A stretch of DNA of 34,300 nucleotides from Verrucomicrobiales bacterium (GTDB taxonomy: Bacteria; Verrucomicrobiota; Verrucomicrobiia; Verrucomicrobiales; V1-33): positions 1 through 34,300 of the forward strand of contig CANHIJ010000034.1 of NCBI GenBank assembly GCA_947460575.1, given 5' to 3'. Of this stretch, positions 7,391-14,608 are shown one piece after another. Position numbers and translations under genes: made by a program. The number at the start of each line of letters is the position of its first letter. The first letter of the stretch is position 1. A model generated the notes under the pieces. It saw only the letters and a program-made list of their open reading frames with translations. It did no database searches and was not told where the DNA came from.

Positions 7391-9070
7391 TCAGAAGGCA
7401 ATTCCGGCGGAAAGGCCGAAGCGATTGCCAGAAAAAGTCAGGCCGTTGGAACCGCCTTCGTTATTGCGGTGCTCGTAAAATAGTCCGAGATTGCAGTAAG
7501 AGTTTAGCTGATAGCTGAGATTGGCGCGGCTCGTCCAATACTGCATGGGATCGGCATCGACCGTGGATTCTCCCGCGGGCTGCAGGGTGCTGCTCTCGGA
7601 GAACTCGTAGCCGCCGACGAGGGATAGGCCCAGGCGGTCTCCGATTCTTTGGCTCAGACCGAGGTTGAGGGCGTTGCGGAGCACGGCGGAATTGCCCTGA
7701 ATGGCGGAGCCGGTGACGCCGCGGTTGGCCCCGACAAAGAGGGAGGTGCGGACGCGGATTTGATAGTTCGCGCGGAGATCGAAGACAAAGTTGGTGCTGT
7801 CTTCCTGTCCGTAAGGGGAGGCGGCATAAGGGTTGGCCGGGCTGGAGTCCGAAGCGTTCGGCTCCAGATCGCCGTATTGGCGGAAATCGACGCCGCTCGA
7901 GGCGGTGAGCATGACCTTACCAGTGGCCTGGTAGGAGGAGGTCAGGGAAATGTTTTGGTAAATCTGATCGGCGTTCTGCTCATTGGAGAGGGTGCCATAG
8001 CTTCCCCGCAGGCCGACGGCGGTCTTGCCCGTGATTTGGTACTGCAGGCCCAACTGGGCGGAGAGGTCTTGGCTGGATTGGTATTGGGAGTCGTCGAAGA
8101 GGATGGAAGTGTAGACGACGCCAACATTGGCGCTGGCCAGTTCCGCGAGGGGGCGGCTGATGTTGACACCGGCGCTGAGCAGGGTGCGCCCGCTGTACTG
8201 GCCGACGTCGCGCTGGGCAGGGTCGCCAGTCTGGTTGACGGCGGGGCTGAGGCCATTGCTGGAAAAGGCGCCGTTGTTCAATTGGCCCAGGCTGCCCTGG
8301 GGGCCGCCAGAGGGGCGAGAGTAATTGGCGTTGAGGGTGATGGTATTTTTCCCGAGGGTGAACTGAAAGCTCTGTCCCCCATCTGCGCCTAGGCTAAAGG
8401 CCTGCTCCACGCCGCTCAAGTCCGGGTAGTCGGTGTACAGCGATCCCAGCGCAGTGTAGCTGCCTACGAGCTTATTTTTGCCCAAGGTGAGCAGGGGGAT
8501 GCTGGTGTTGAATTGGGCTTGCAGGATGGTGGTCCCAACGGGGTCGATGCTGGACTGAAATATATTGTCGTCGTAGGCGGCTCCGACCGCGAAGCTGAAG
8601 TGGAGAAAGCGGGGAATCAGGCCGGCGAGCCCGGCGAGTTCTTCTTGGGAGGCCTCTCCTAACTTGGCATAGGCTTCGCCGCCGACCTCGGCATCGTCTT
8701 GGGGGATGGGATCGAGAGCGCCGTTGGGAGGGGCGGCCTCGCCATCGGGGGCAGCGGTGTCGTCGGGGGCTTGGTCGTTGGGAGCGGCGTCTTCAGCGGG
8801 GCCGCCCACGGCGCTGGTGCCGGCGAGCGGGGGATTGAGGGATGCTGGATCCGCTGCGGCAGGGGTGTCGCTGCGCAGGCCGGGGAGCGGGGTGGCGGCG
8901 GGAACCGGAGGGGGAGCGGCTCCGATGGGGGGTGGGGCGAGCTGGGCTGCGGCGGGCAAGGCGAGGCAAAGGCTGGACGCTAGAGTGCGCCCTAGCGCCG
9001 GGCCGAGTCCGAACCCAAGGAAATGGCCCCGCGGGGTCCAAGGAAAAAGGCTGGTTGGTCTTCGGTACAT
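7391..9070 (-). CDS. Outer-membrane beta-barrel protein of the exopolysaccharide locus
   Basis: A 559-residue protein. The N-terminus has a hydrophobic segment (LASSLCLALPAAAQ) that looks like a signal peptide, though it lies 30 residues from the chosen ATG, so the true start may be later. Residues about 45-140 are a Pro/Ala/Asp-rich linker. From about 165 there are alternating amphipathic strands (starting AVGAAYDDNIFQSS) ending in GLSAGIAF, whose terminal Phe is the usual outer-membrane-barrel signature. Similar barrels occur in exopolysaccharide operons linked to PEP-CTERM systems and are thought to form the outer-membrane pore or adaptor. It is the first gene of a three-gene minus-strand operon and is divergent from the PEP-CTERM region. 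Confidence 0.8.
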   Translation of the reverse strand: MYRRPTSLFPWTPRGHFLGFGLGPALGRTLASSLCLALPAAAQLAPPPIGAAPPPVPAATPLPGLRSDTPAAADPASLNPPLAGTSAVGGPAEDAAPNDQAPDDTAAPDGEAAPPNGALDPIPQDDAEVGGEAYAKLGEASQEELAGLAGLIPRFLHFSFAVGAAYDDNIFQSSIDPVGTTILQAQFNTSIPLLTLGKNKLVGSYTALGSLYTDYPDLSGVEQAFSLGADGGQSFQFTLGKNTITLNANYSRPSGGPQGSLGQLNNGAFSSNGLSPAVNQTGDPAQRDVGQYSGRTLLSAGVNISRPLAELASANVGVVYTSILFDDSQYQSSQDLSAQLGLQYQITGKTAVGLRGSYGTLSNEQNADQIYQNISLTSSYQATGKVMLTASSGVDFRQYGDLEPNASDSSPANPYAASPYGQEDSTNFVFDLRANYQIRVRTSLFVGANRGVTGSAIQGNSAVLRNALNLGLSQRIGDRLGLSLVGGYEFSESSTLQPAGESTVDADPMQYWTSRANLSYQLNSYCNLGLFYEHRNNEGGSNGLTFSGNRFGLSAGIAF

Positions 9071-9079
9071 TCGAGTTCC

Positions 9080-9108
9080 AAGATAGGGAAATATATGGGG
9101 AAAGACAA
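9080..9108 (-). promoter_or_regulatory. Candidate promoter of the exopolysaccharide export operon
   Basis: On the minus strand TTGTCT (9108-9103) is followed 17 bases later by TATCTT (9085-9080). The predicted start would be only a few bases before the ATG at 9070. That implies a leaderless transcript or a downstream start codon, which would also suit the late signal peptide. Confidence 0.3.
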
Positions 9109-9223
9109 CCGTTTTCTTGGGGTGGGCGAGAACCAGGCGGGAAAGCGTGGGGGTCCTCTTTTGGGTGCTGAAAAAAACCGGGTCAGCGACGGGGAAGATT
9201 TTTTAAAAAAACACACAACAGTC

Positions 9224-9252
9224 TTGACTGTTTCTGCAAAAGGTTCTATCTG
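9224..9252 (+). promoter_or_regulatory. Candidate sigma-70-type promoter for the small secreted protein
   Basis: TTGACT (9224-9229), a 17-base spacer and TATCTG (9247-9252). GGAGG (9252-9256) follows at once, then ATG at 9260, so the promoter and the ribosome-binding site nearly overlap; they cannot both be used in full. Confidence 0.3.
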
Positions 9253-9259
9253 GAGGTGT

Positions 9260-9493
9260 ATGAAATCTTCCTCCTCAAAAATCTGGCTCTATGGGGCTTC
9301 TGTCGTGATGGCTGCGGCCGGTTTGTCCACGGCTGTTTTGGCCCGCCCGGTGTCGTCGTCTACGACGCCACCACCCTCCTCGGGGACGACCCCTGGGACA
9401 ACGGTTCCCCTCAAGGCCCGGCCCATCCGGGGCTCAACGACCCCCCTAGCCCCTGTGACTTCTGGCACGGGATCTGCTGTGAGCCTCAGATAG
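9260..9493 (+). CDS. Small secreted Ser/Thr/Pro-rich protein
   Basis: A 77-residue hypothetical protein. Residues 1-28 form a convincing signal peptide (Lys/Ser-rich start, core WLYGASVVMAAAGLSTAVLA, cleavage before RP). The mature part is almost entirely Ser, Thr, Pro and Gly with a few Arg (for example STTPPPSSGTTPGTTVP), suggesting a disordered or glycosylated extracellular peptide. The ATG at 9260 was chosen because GGAGG precedes it and the signal peptide begins there. An overlapping frame starting with GTG at 9256 is also open but has no coherent features. The gene lies between the export operon and the PEP-CTERM gene, and its last codons contain a sigma-54-like site. No family was recognised. 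Confidence 0.5.
   Translation: MKSSSSKIWLYGASVVMAAAGLSTAVLARPVSSSTTPPPSSGTTPGTTVPLKARPIRGSTTPLAPVTSGTGSAVSLR
9463..9478 (+). promoter_or_regulatory. Sigma-54-type -24/-12 promoter before the PEP-CTERM gene
   Basis: TGGCACG, four bases, then CTGCT: only the first base of the -12 element differs from the consensus TGGCACG-N4-TTGCW. The invariant GG (9464-9465) and GC (9476-9477) are at canonical spacing. Transcription would start near 9489, leaving a leader of about 54 nt to the ATG at 9543. RpoN control of PEP-CTERM genes by PrsK/PrsR is known in other bacteria. No activator site was identified here. Confidence 0.5.
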
Positions 9494-9542
9494 GTTTGCG
9501 ACGGCGTTCGACTATCTATATCCTTCCCATTATTATACATCA

Positions 9543-10394
9543 ATGAAACAAAACATCATCAAGGTTGCTCTCCTCGGGCTGCTCACCACGGCTGCGGTTT
9601 CCCAGGCGGCCTACATTACGAATTTCGATAGTTCGGTGGCCACGGATGGCGGGGCGAACTTTGCCACCGGCAATCCCTTGCGGCAGGATGGGTGGTCGAT
9701 CAACGACACCACCAACGTCGGGGTGAGCTTCTTGCTTAACAAATCCGGGGGTGGCCAATTGCTTGCCCTTGGCGGCTACCTTAACCCGCCGACGCTGCGC
9801 AACGTCAATCTGACTCGGGCAGTCTACGAACCGGCCAACACCAGCATCGTGAACATCAGCTATGGTTTGGTCAATAGCCGCGCTCCCTTCGATGAGGAAT
9901 CGCCTTTCCCGGACACTTTCTATGCTTACGATGACTCCTTTGGGTTTACCTTTTCTGACAACTCCGGGCCCCTCTTGACGATCGGAATTGGACCCACGTC
10001 CCCAACCCCGGTTGAGGAAAAGCGCCAGATTTTTGTTACTGAGTTGGGCGGAACGCCCACTGGTTTGGAGCCCGATGGGATCGCCCCCAGCGATTATTCC
10101 TCTATCGGTCTTTTCAACCTAAGAATTAAGTTTGGAGTGAGCGGTTCTGATTTGACCTATACGGGCAGCGCCGATCAGACCCACGGGAAAATCAATTTCT
10201 CTGGGGTCTTGCCAGGCAAGGCTGGTTCCATGATTGAGCAAGTGGGAATCAACTTCCGCAGCACCAACCCGGATGGAGCTGATTTCTCTGGTTCCAACTT
10301 CTTGGTGGTGGATTCGATCTCGATTCCAGAACCAAGTGCCGCCATGACCGGAATGTTCGCCTTGGGCCTCTTTGGGCTGCGCCGCCGCCGCTAG
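9543..10394 (+). CDS. PEP-CTERM sorting domain protein
   Basis: A 283-residue secreted protein. The signal peptide is MKQNIIKVALLGLLTTAAVS with cleavage near QAA. The central region is beta-rich and Gly/Asp/Asn-rich, without a recognised enzyme domain. The C-terminus is a textbook PEP-CTERM signal: a PEPS motif (Pro262-Ser265), a short hydrophobic stretch (MTGMFALGLFGL) and a terminal RRRR. An exosortase would cut near PEP and attach or release the protein at the surface, usually in exopolysaccharide or biofilm matrix. No exosortase gene is in the window. No Shine-Dalgarno is visible before the ATG. A sigma-54-like promoter lies upstream and a strong terminator follows, so this looks like a single-gene transcription unit. 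Confidence 0.9.
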   Translation: MKQNIIKVALLGLLTTAAVSQAAYITNFDSSVATDGGANFATGNPLRQDGWSINDTTNVGVSFLLNKSGGGQLLALGGYLNPPTLRNVNLTRAVYEPANTSIVNISYGLVNSRAPFDEESPFPDTFYAYDDSFGFTFSDNSGPLLTIGIGPTSPTPVEEKRQIFVTELGGTPTGLEPDGIAPSDYSSIGLFNLRIKFGVSGSDLTYTGSADQTHGKINFSGVLPGKAGSMIEQVGINFRSTNPDGADFSGSNFLVVDSISIPEPSAAMTGMFALGLFGLRRRR

Positions 10395-10417
10395 GCTTTA
10401 ATTAAGTTTTCTCTCTT

Positions 10418-10453
10418 GAGGCGCTTTCCCAACTGGGAAGGCGCCTCTTTTTT
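10418..10453 (+). terminator. Rho-independent terminator of the PEP-CTERM gene
   Basis: A 13-bp stem (10418-10430 with 10435-10447, one G-T wobble) carries an AACT loop and is followed by six T residues (10448-10453). It is 23 bases past the stop codon. Confidence 0.9.
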
Positions 10454-10517
10454 GTTGGAAGAAAGAAGGGTGGGAGAATCGGCTTCCCAAGAGGCTTTTT
10501 TTGGGTTTGGTGGGCAG

Positions 10518-11165
10518 ATGGCTTTGGCAGCAATCTTTGACTTGGACGGAACGCTTTTGAACACGCTGGAGGATTTGGCGGATTCGGCGAACGAGGCGCT
10601 GGGTGGCTGCGGCTATGCGCCGCACCCGGTGGCGGCCTATCGCGACTTTGTGGGCGAGGGGATGGCGGTGCTGATGGAGCGGATTTTGCCCGCGGCGGCG
10701 CGGAGCGAGGAGGAAGTGGGGCGCTTGCTGGCGGTGTACCGGGACGCCTACGGGCGGCGGTGGAAGGCGAAGAGTCGGCCCTACGAGGGGATTGAGGCTC
10801 TGCTGAGGGGATTGGCGGAGCGTGGGGTGCCCCTGGCGGTGCTGTCCAACAAGCCGCAGGCAAACACGGAGCTGTGCATGGGGCACTTTTTTGGGGAGCA
10901 CTGCTTTGCCGCGATTTTTGGGCAGCGCGAGGAGGTGCCGCGCAAGCCGGATCCGGCCGGGGCGCTGGAGATTGCGGCGCTGTTGGGCTTAGATCCGGGC
11001 GAGGTGCTATTTGTGGGGGATACGGCCACGGACATGGACACGGCGCGGGCGGCGGGGATGGTGCCCGTGGGAGTACTTTGGGGTTTTCGCAGCGAGGCCG
11101 AACTGCGCGAGCACGGGGCGCAGCACGTGGTGGCGAGCCCGGCGGACATTTTGAAGTTGTGCTAG
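10518..11165 (+). CDS. gph: HAD-superfamily phosphatase, phosphoglycolate phosphatase type
   Basis: A 215-residue cytoplasmic enzyme. HAD motif I is FDLDGTLLNT (nucleophile Asp8, acid Asp10). Residues about 15-85 form the helical cap typical of Gph/PGMB-type HADs. Motif II is VLSNKP (Ser110), motif III Lys143 in PRKPDP, and motif IV VGDTATDMDTARAAG (Asp168, Asp172). It probably hydrolyses 2-phosphoglycolate or a similar small phosphate ester; within this subfamily sequence alone does not fix the substrate. The start at 10518 places the protein directly before the DxDGT motif. Longer readings run back into the upstream terminator and were discarded. It converges with the RmlD-like gene, with 120 bp of unremarkable sequence between them. 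Confidence 0.85.
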   Translation: MALAAIFDLDGTLLNTLEDLADSANEALGGCGYAPHPVAAYRDFVGEGMAVLMERILPAAARSEEEVGRLLAVYRDAYGRRWKAKSRPYEGIEALLRGLAERGVPLAVLSNKPQANTELCMGHFFGEHCFAAIFGQREEVPRKPDPAGALEIAALLGLDPGEVLFVGDTATDMDTARAAGMVPVGVLWGFRSEAELREHGAQHVVASPADILKLC

Positions 11166-11285
11166 AGCCCAGGAAAACGGGCCCGCTAGTCGATGGATAT
11201 GCGAAATATTTTGGGGGCGGGGGAAAGCGCCAAACTAACGTGGCCTGCGGAGAGGGGGCGGAAACCCATATGGGGTCTATAGCGG

Positions 11286-12179
11286 CTAAGCGCGGCCGTA
11301 AAAGGTGCCGATGTAGTCGGCGAGGGCCTCGCGCCAAGGGCGCACTGCGAGACCGGTGAGGGAGGCGAGTCGGGAGGAGTCCATGCCGGTGTGACGGGGT
11401 CGCTCGGCGAGGAAGCCGGGCATCTCGGCACAGGATTGGGGGCTGAGGGTGCGGCAGCGGAGAGGGACGCCGACTTGGTAGGCGAGGTCGAGGGCGGCTT
11501 GGCCGTATTCGAGCCAGGAACAGGAGCCGGCGTTGCAGAGGTTGACGATGCCGCGGGCTTGGGGATTGAGGAGGAGGGCCTCGAGGAGGAGGGCGAGGTC
11601 GCGGCTATAGCTGGGGCTGCTCCATTTGTCGGAGATGGCGCGGCATTGGGCAGATTGTTGGGCGCGCTCGATGATGGAGTCGGGAAAGCTGGGGCGGTCA
11701 GGGCCGTAAATCCAGGAGGCACGGGCGACGAGGAAGTCGGGGTGGGCGGCGAGGACGGCTTGTTCGGCGTCCGCTTTGGTGCGGGCGTAGACGCTGAGGG
11801 GGAGGGAGGGGTCGGATTCGCGGCGGAGGCCGGGAGTGGAGCCGTCGTAGACGTAGTCGGTGCTGAGGTGAATGAGGCGGGCGCCGCGGGAGGCGCAAAG
11901 GGCGGCGATGTGGGCGGGGGCGTCGGCGTTGACGGCGCGGGCTTGGCGGGGGTGTTGTTGGCAGTAGTCAAGGTTGGTGAGGGCGGCGCAGTGGATGACG
12001 GCGTCGAAGGCGAGGGCGCCGAAGTGGTCGGCGATCTGGGCGGGAACGGAGAGGTCGAGGGCCTTGCGGTCCCAGGCGACGAGGCGGTGGCGCTGGCGGA
12101 GTTCGCGGGCGAGGGCGGCGCCGAGGCGGCCGCCGGTGCCGGTGACGATGAGGCGGAGAGGAGGAATGGGCAGGGGCAT
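11286..12179 (-). CDS. RmlD-like dTDP-4-dehydrorhamnose reductase (extended SDR)
   Basis: A 297-residue NAD(P)-dependent reductase. The Rossmann motif is VTGTGGRLG (residues 12-20). NAADAPAHIAAL-like residues follow near 84-94, then STDYVYDG (106-113) and the catalytic YxxxK (Tyr131, Lys135). The substrate lobe includes ASWIYGP. This pattern matches RmlD/RfbD, which makes dTDP-L-rhamnose for envelope glycans, but some members act on other sugars. The usual RmlA, B and C genes are not here, so the symbol is left empty. The ATG at 12179 was preferred because the longer upstream frame encodes a Pro-rich stretch unlike any SDR and crosses the divergent gene's start. No Shine-Dalgarno is seen. Confidence 0.82.
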   Translation of the reverse strand: MPLPIPPLRLIVTGTGGRLGAALARELRQRHRLVAWDRKALDLSVPAQIADHFGALAFDAVIHCAALTNLDYCQQHPRQARAVNADAPAHIAALCASRGARLIHLSTDYVYDGSTPGLRRESDPSLPLSVYARTKADAEQAVLAAHPDFLVARASWIYGPDRPSFPDSIIERAQQSAQCRAISDKWSSPSYSRDLALLLEALLLNPQARGIVNLCNAGSCSWLEYGQAALDLAYQVGVPLRCRTLSPQSCAEMPGFLAERPRHTGMDSSRLASLTGLAVRPWREALADYIGTFYGRA

Positions 12180-12298
12180 GGGAAGGCGGGGAGGGGGCCG
12201 GAGGCGGGGTGTTACCGGGGGTGGGGCGGGAGGTCTGAAGATAAGAAGGAAACTGGATAGCGCTTGCGGGCGGCAATTGGATAGGGCAGGAGAGGGAG
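12180..12298. other. Divergent intergenic region, RmlD-like and GT-C genes
   Basis: The only clear site is AGGAG (12288-12292), six bases before the ATG at 12299. TGGATAG occurs twice (near 12254 and 12278). No convincing -35/-10 pair was found. Confidence 0.3.
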
Positions 12299-14206
12299 AT
12301 GGCAATACTTGAGCGCGTCCGAGCAGTGCTGGCAACATGGAGCCGAGAGCGGCGTTGGTTTATGGGGTGGGTGGGCGTGGCGATTTTGGGGCTGGGGTGC
12401 CTGGCGGTGCCGGGGCCGCGGGCGGGGAAGGCGGGGTGGCGGTTGGCGGAAGCGCATGCGGCGGGCCGGGCGGGAGGGACGGTGGACTATGTGGCGCACT
12501 GGGTTCCGCGGGCGGCGCTGGGGGGGCTGGGAGTAGCGCTGGTGCTTTTGGTGGGGGCGCGGTGGCTAGTGCGCCCGGTGCCGGAGGAGGGGCCGACGCT
12601 GCCTCGGCCGGGGGGCCGGAGTCGTGCGGCTTTGGTCGGGGTGACGGGATTGGCGATCCTTTACAGTGCGGTGGCGAATGGACCGCGGCTGAGTTTCAGC
12701 TTGTGGGGAGATGAGGAATCGACGCTGCGCAAGAACGTGGTGGGGCAGTATGAGCGGGCGGCGGACGGCCGCTTGGCGCTGGATCGGGTGACGTGGACGG
12801 AGACGCTGTTTCGCTATCGGGACCCCAACAATCACCCATTGAACAGCGTTTTGGCGCGGTTGAGCCATGAGGTTTTGGCGGGGGGGCTGCGTCGCGCGGA
12901 TGGGTTTTATTTTGATGAGCGAGCGATGCGGTGGCCGGTTTTTGGGGCGGGGTTACTGGGATTGGGGGCGCTGGGATGGCTGGGGTGGGTTTTGGGGCGG
13001 CCGTTGGTGGGAGGGCTAGCGGTACTGCTGATGGCGGGGCATCCATGGTTTATTCGGTATGGGGTAGAGGCGCGGGGCTATGGGTTGTTGTTGTTGTTTA
13101 CGCCGTTGGCGCTGGGGAGTTTGGTGCGGGCGGTGGAGACGGGGCGGTGGCGGTGGTGGATTGGGTATGGGTGGGGGCAGTTTTTCATCTTGTGGTCGTA
13201 CCCGGGGGCGCTGCACTTGGTGGTGGCGCTGAATGTTTCGGCGGCGGCGCTGGTGTTCGGGCTGCGGGGGCCAACGCGGGCGTGGCGGCAGGCGCAGGCG
13301 GGGCGCTGGGTGACGGCGTGTGCGCTGGGGGCGGTGATGAGCGCCTTGCTGTTGCTGCCCTGCGTGCAGCCGCTGCTGTTTTATTTGAAGACGGCGCGGA
13401 TGCAGGGTCCGATGCCGTCGGCCTGGTATGCGGATGCGGTGGCGTGGCTGTTTACGGGAATGCCGTGGCGGCCCTGGGATGGGGGGAATCCGCGGTGTTG
13501 GTCTTGGGAGCAGGTGCTGGGAAGCGGGCGGGTGCTGGGGGCGGGGGTGGCGCTGGCGGGGTTGGTTGGGGCGGCAGTTTGGGGGTGGTGGCGCCAGGGG
13601 GGGGTGTGCCGGGCGCTGTTGCCGGGGCTGCTGCTGCAAGCGCCGCTGTTTGTGTTGCAGGCGGAGGCGACCAGGGGCTTTATTTACGCGTGGTATTTGT
13701 TTCCGGCCCTGGTGGGGGTGATGCTGTTGCTGGGCGGGGTGGTGCTGGTGGGTTCGCGGGTGGCGGCGGGGGGACTGGCAGTGGGGTTGGCTTGGGCTTG
13801 GGGGGCGATGCAGCCGGCGCGGCAGAGTTTGCGGGATTATCCGAGCGAACAAATGCGGGAGGGGACGCGGCTGACCCGGCAGATTACCCTGCCGTCAGAT
13901 CCGCGGATTGACGAAGTGATCACGGTCGATGTGTTGATGACGACGCGGGCTTACGATCCGGCGGTGCGGCCGCTGGAGTCGGATGAGCCGGAGGCGTTTC
14001 GGAAATACCTGCGGGAGGCGGACGTGGGGCGGAAGCCGCTGTATGTGCACTTTGGATCGCCGGGCTTGGCGGAGGCGGTGCGGCCGGGGGTGATGGCCTT
14101 GGTGCGGAATCCAGCTCTGTTTGAGGAGGTGGCGACGCTGCTGGGGCAGGATGCGGCGTATACGCGGCAGGTTTTTCGGTACCGCGCGGGGTCGGTGGAC
14201 AAGTGA
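12299..14206 (+). CDS. GT-C fold membrane glycosyltransferase (PMT/ArnT-like)
   Basis: A 635-residue polytopic inner-membrane protein with about ten to twelve hydrophobic helices. After two N-terminal helices comes LSFSLWGDEEST (Asp138, Glu139), the acidic loop motif that binds metal and lipid-phosphate sugar in the GT-C superfamily. NNHPLNSVLARLSHE (about 177-191) follows and fits the conserved second loop. The C-terminal 110 residues are soluble and probably periplasmic. Such enzymes move a sugar from a polyprenyl-phosphate donor to a lipid, glycan or protein on the outer face of the membrane; donor and acceptor cannot be predicted. The start is supported by AGGAG six bases upstream. It converges with the FGE-like gene, with repeat copy B between them. 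Confidence 0.82.
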   Translation: MAILERVRAVLATWSRERRWFMGWVGVAILGLGCLAVPGPRAGKAGWRLAEAHAAGRAGGTVDYVAHWVPRAALGGLGVALVLLVGARWLVRPVPEEGPTLPRPGGRSRAALVGVTGLAILYSAVANGPRLSFSLWGDEESTLRKNVVGQYERAADGRLALDRVTWTETLFRYRDPNNHPLNSVLARLSHEVLAGGLRRADGFYFDERAMRWPVFGAGLLGLGALGWLGWVLGRPLVGGLAVLLMAGHPWFIRYGVEARGYGLLLLFTPLALGSLVRAVETGRWRWWIGYGWGQFFILWSYPGALHLVVALNVSAAALVFGLRGPTRAWRQAQAGRWVTACALGAVMSALLLLPCVQPLLFYLKTARMQGPMPSAWYADAVAWLFTGMPWRPWDGGNPRCWSWEQVLGSGRVLGAGVALAGLVGAAVWGWWRQGGVCRALLPGLLLQAPLFVLQAEATRGFIYAWYLFPALVGVMLLLGGVVLVGSRVAAGGLAVGLAWAWGAMQPARQSLRDYPSEQMREGTRLTRQITLPSDPRIDEVITVDVLMTTRAYDPAVRPLESDEPEAFRKYLREADVGRKPLYVHFGSPGLAEAVRPGVMALVRNPALFEEVATLLGQDAAYTRQVFRYRAGSVDK

Positions 14207-14213
14207 GGGCAGT

Positions 14214-14244
14214 TGTCCGGTGAGGGGTGGGTGTCCGGTAAGGG
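14214..14244 (+). repeat. Short tandem direct repeat after the GT-C gene
   Basis: TGTCCGGTGAGGG (14214-14226) recurs as TGTCCGGTAAGGG (14232-14244), one mismatch, with an 18-base period. It begins eight bases past the stop codon. Role unknown. Confidence 0.5.
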
Positions 14245-14271
14245 AGTGGGGGGTGTTTTATCCTGAAATCG

Positions 14272-14608
14272 TGAGTTGACTATCGTATTCGGTGGGAGTG
14301 GAGCGTTGGCGCGGGAGGCTTTCTCTTCGCTCTTGGGCTTTTTTGGGGCTGCCGCGCGGGCACCCCTGCCGGGGTGCGGGCCCTCCTGGGATGAGGATCC
14401 GGTGGTGTCGCTCCGCTCACCACCGGCTACACGCTAGGATGCCTCCGGCATCGCCTCCTGGCTGGTCCACCGGCCACGATGTTGGGGCTTTTGACAACGG
14501 AAGGGACTCACCCGAAGGGTGAGTCTCCTGAGGCCCAAAAAACGGCTCATGGTCCGCAAATAGCACGAAAAAGACCCCATGGTCGAGTTTCAACTCCCGT
14601 TTTTAGGT
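14272..14608 (+). repeat. Hairpin-rich interspersed repeat, copy B
   Basis: Second copy of the element at 3883-4219, better preserved in structure. It holds four successive perfect stem-loops: GCACCCC/GGGGTGC (14360-14377), CCGGTGGTG/CACCACCGG (14399-14426), GATGCC/GGCATC (14438-14452) and ACTCACCC/GGGTGAGT (14506-14524). The short terminal inverted repeats are GAGTTG (14273-14278) and CAACTC (14591-14596). It fills the gap between two convergent genes and ends exactly at the stop codon of the FGE-like gene, so it may serve as a terminator for both. Short proteins read from either strand have no plausible features. It is best viewed as a REP/BIME-like or MITE-like family. Confidence 0.85.

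Noticed and set aside
9256..9546. GTG-started 96-codon frame overlapping the small secreted gene
   Set aside because: No signal peptide or coherent composition, and it runs into the PEP-CTERM start; the ATG frame at 9260 is better supported.
11166..11285. CCCATATGGG palindrome between convergent genes
   Set aside because: Too short and without a T-tract; not enough to call a terminator or operator.
10402..11337. Open frame of 311 codons on the minus strand
   Set aside because: Antisense to the HAD phosphatase; Pro/Ala/Ser-rich with no motif.
12931..13911. Gly/Ala-rich open frame inside the GT-C gene
   Set aside because: Out-of-frame reading of a GC-rich membrane-protein gene; low complexity and no start signal.
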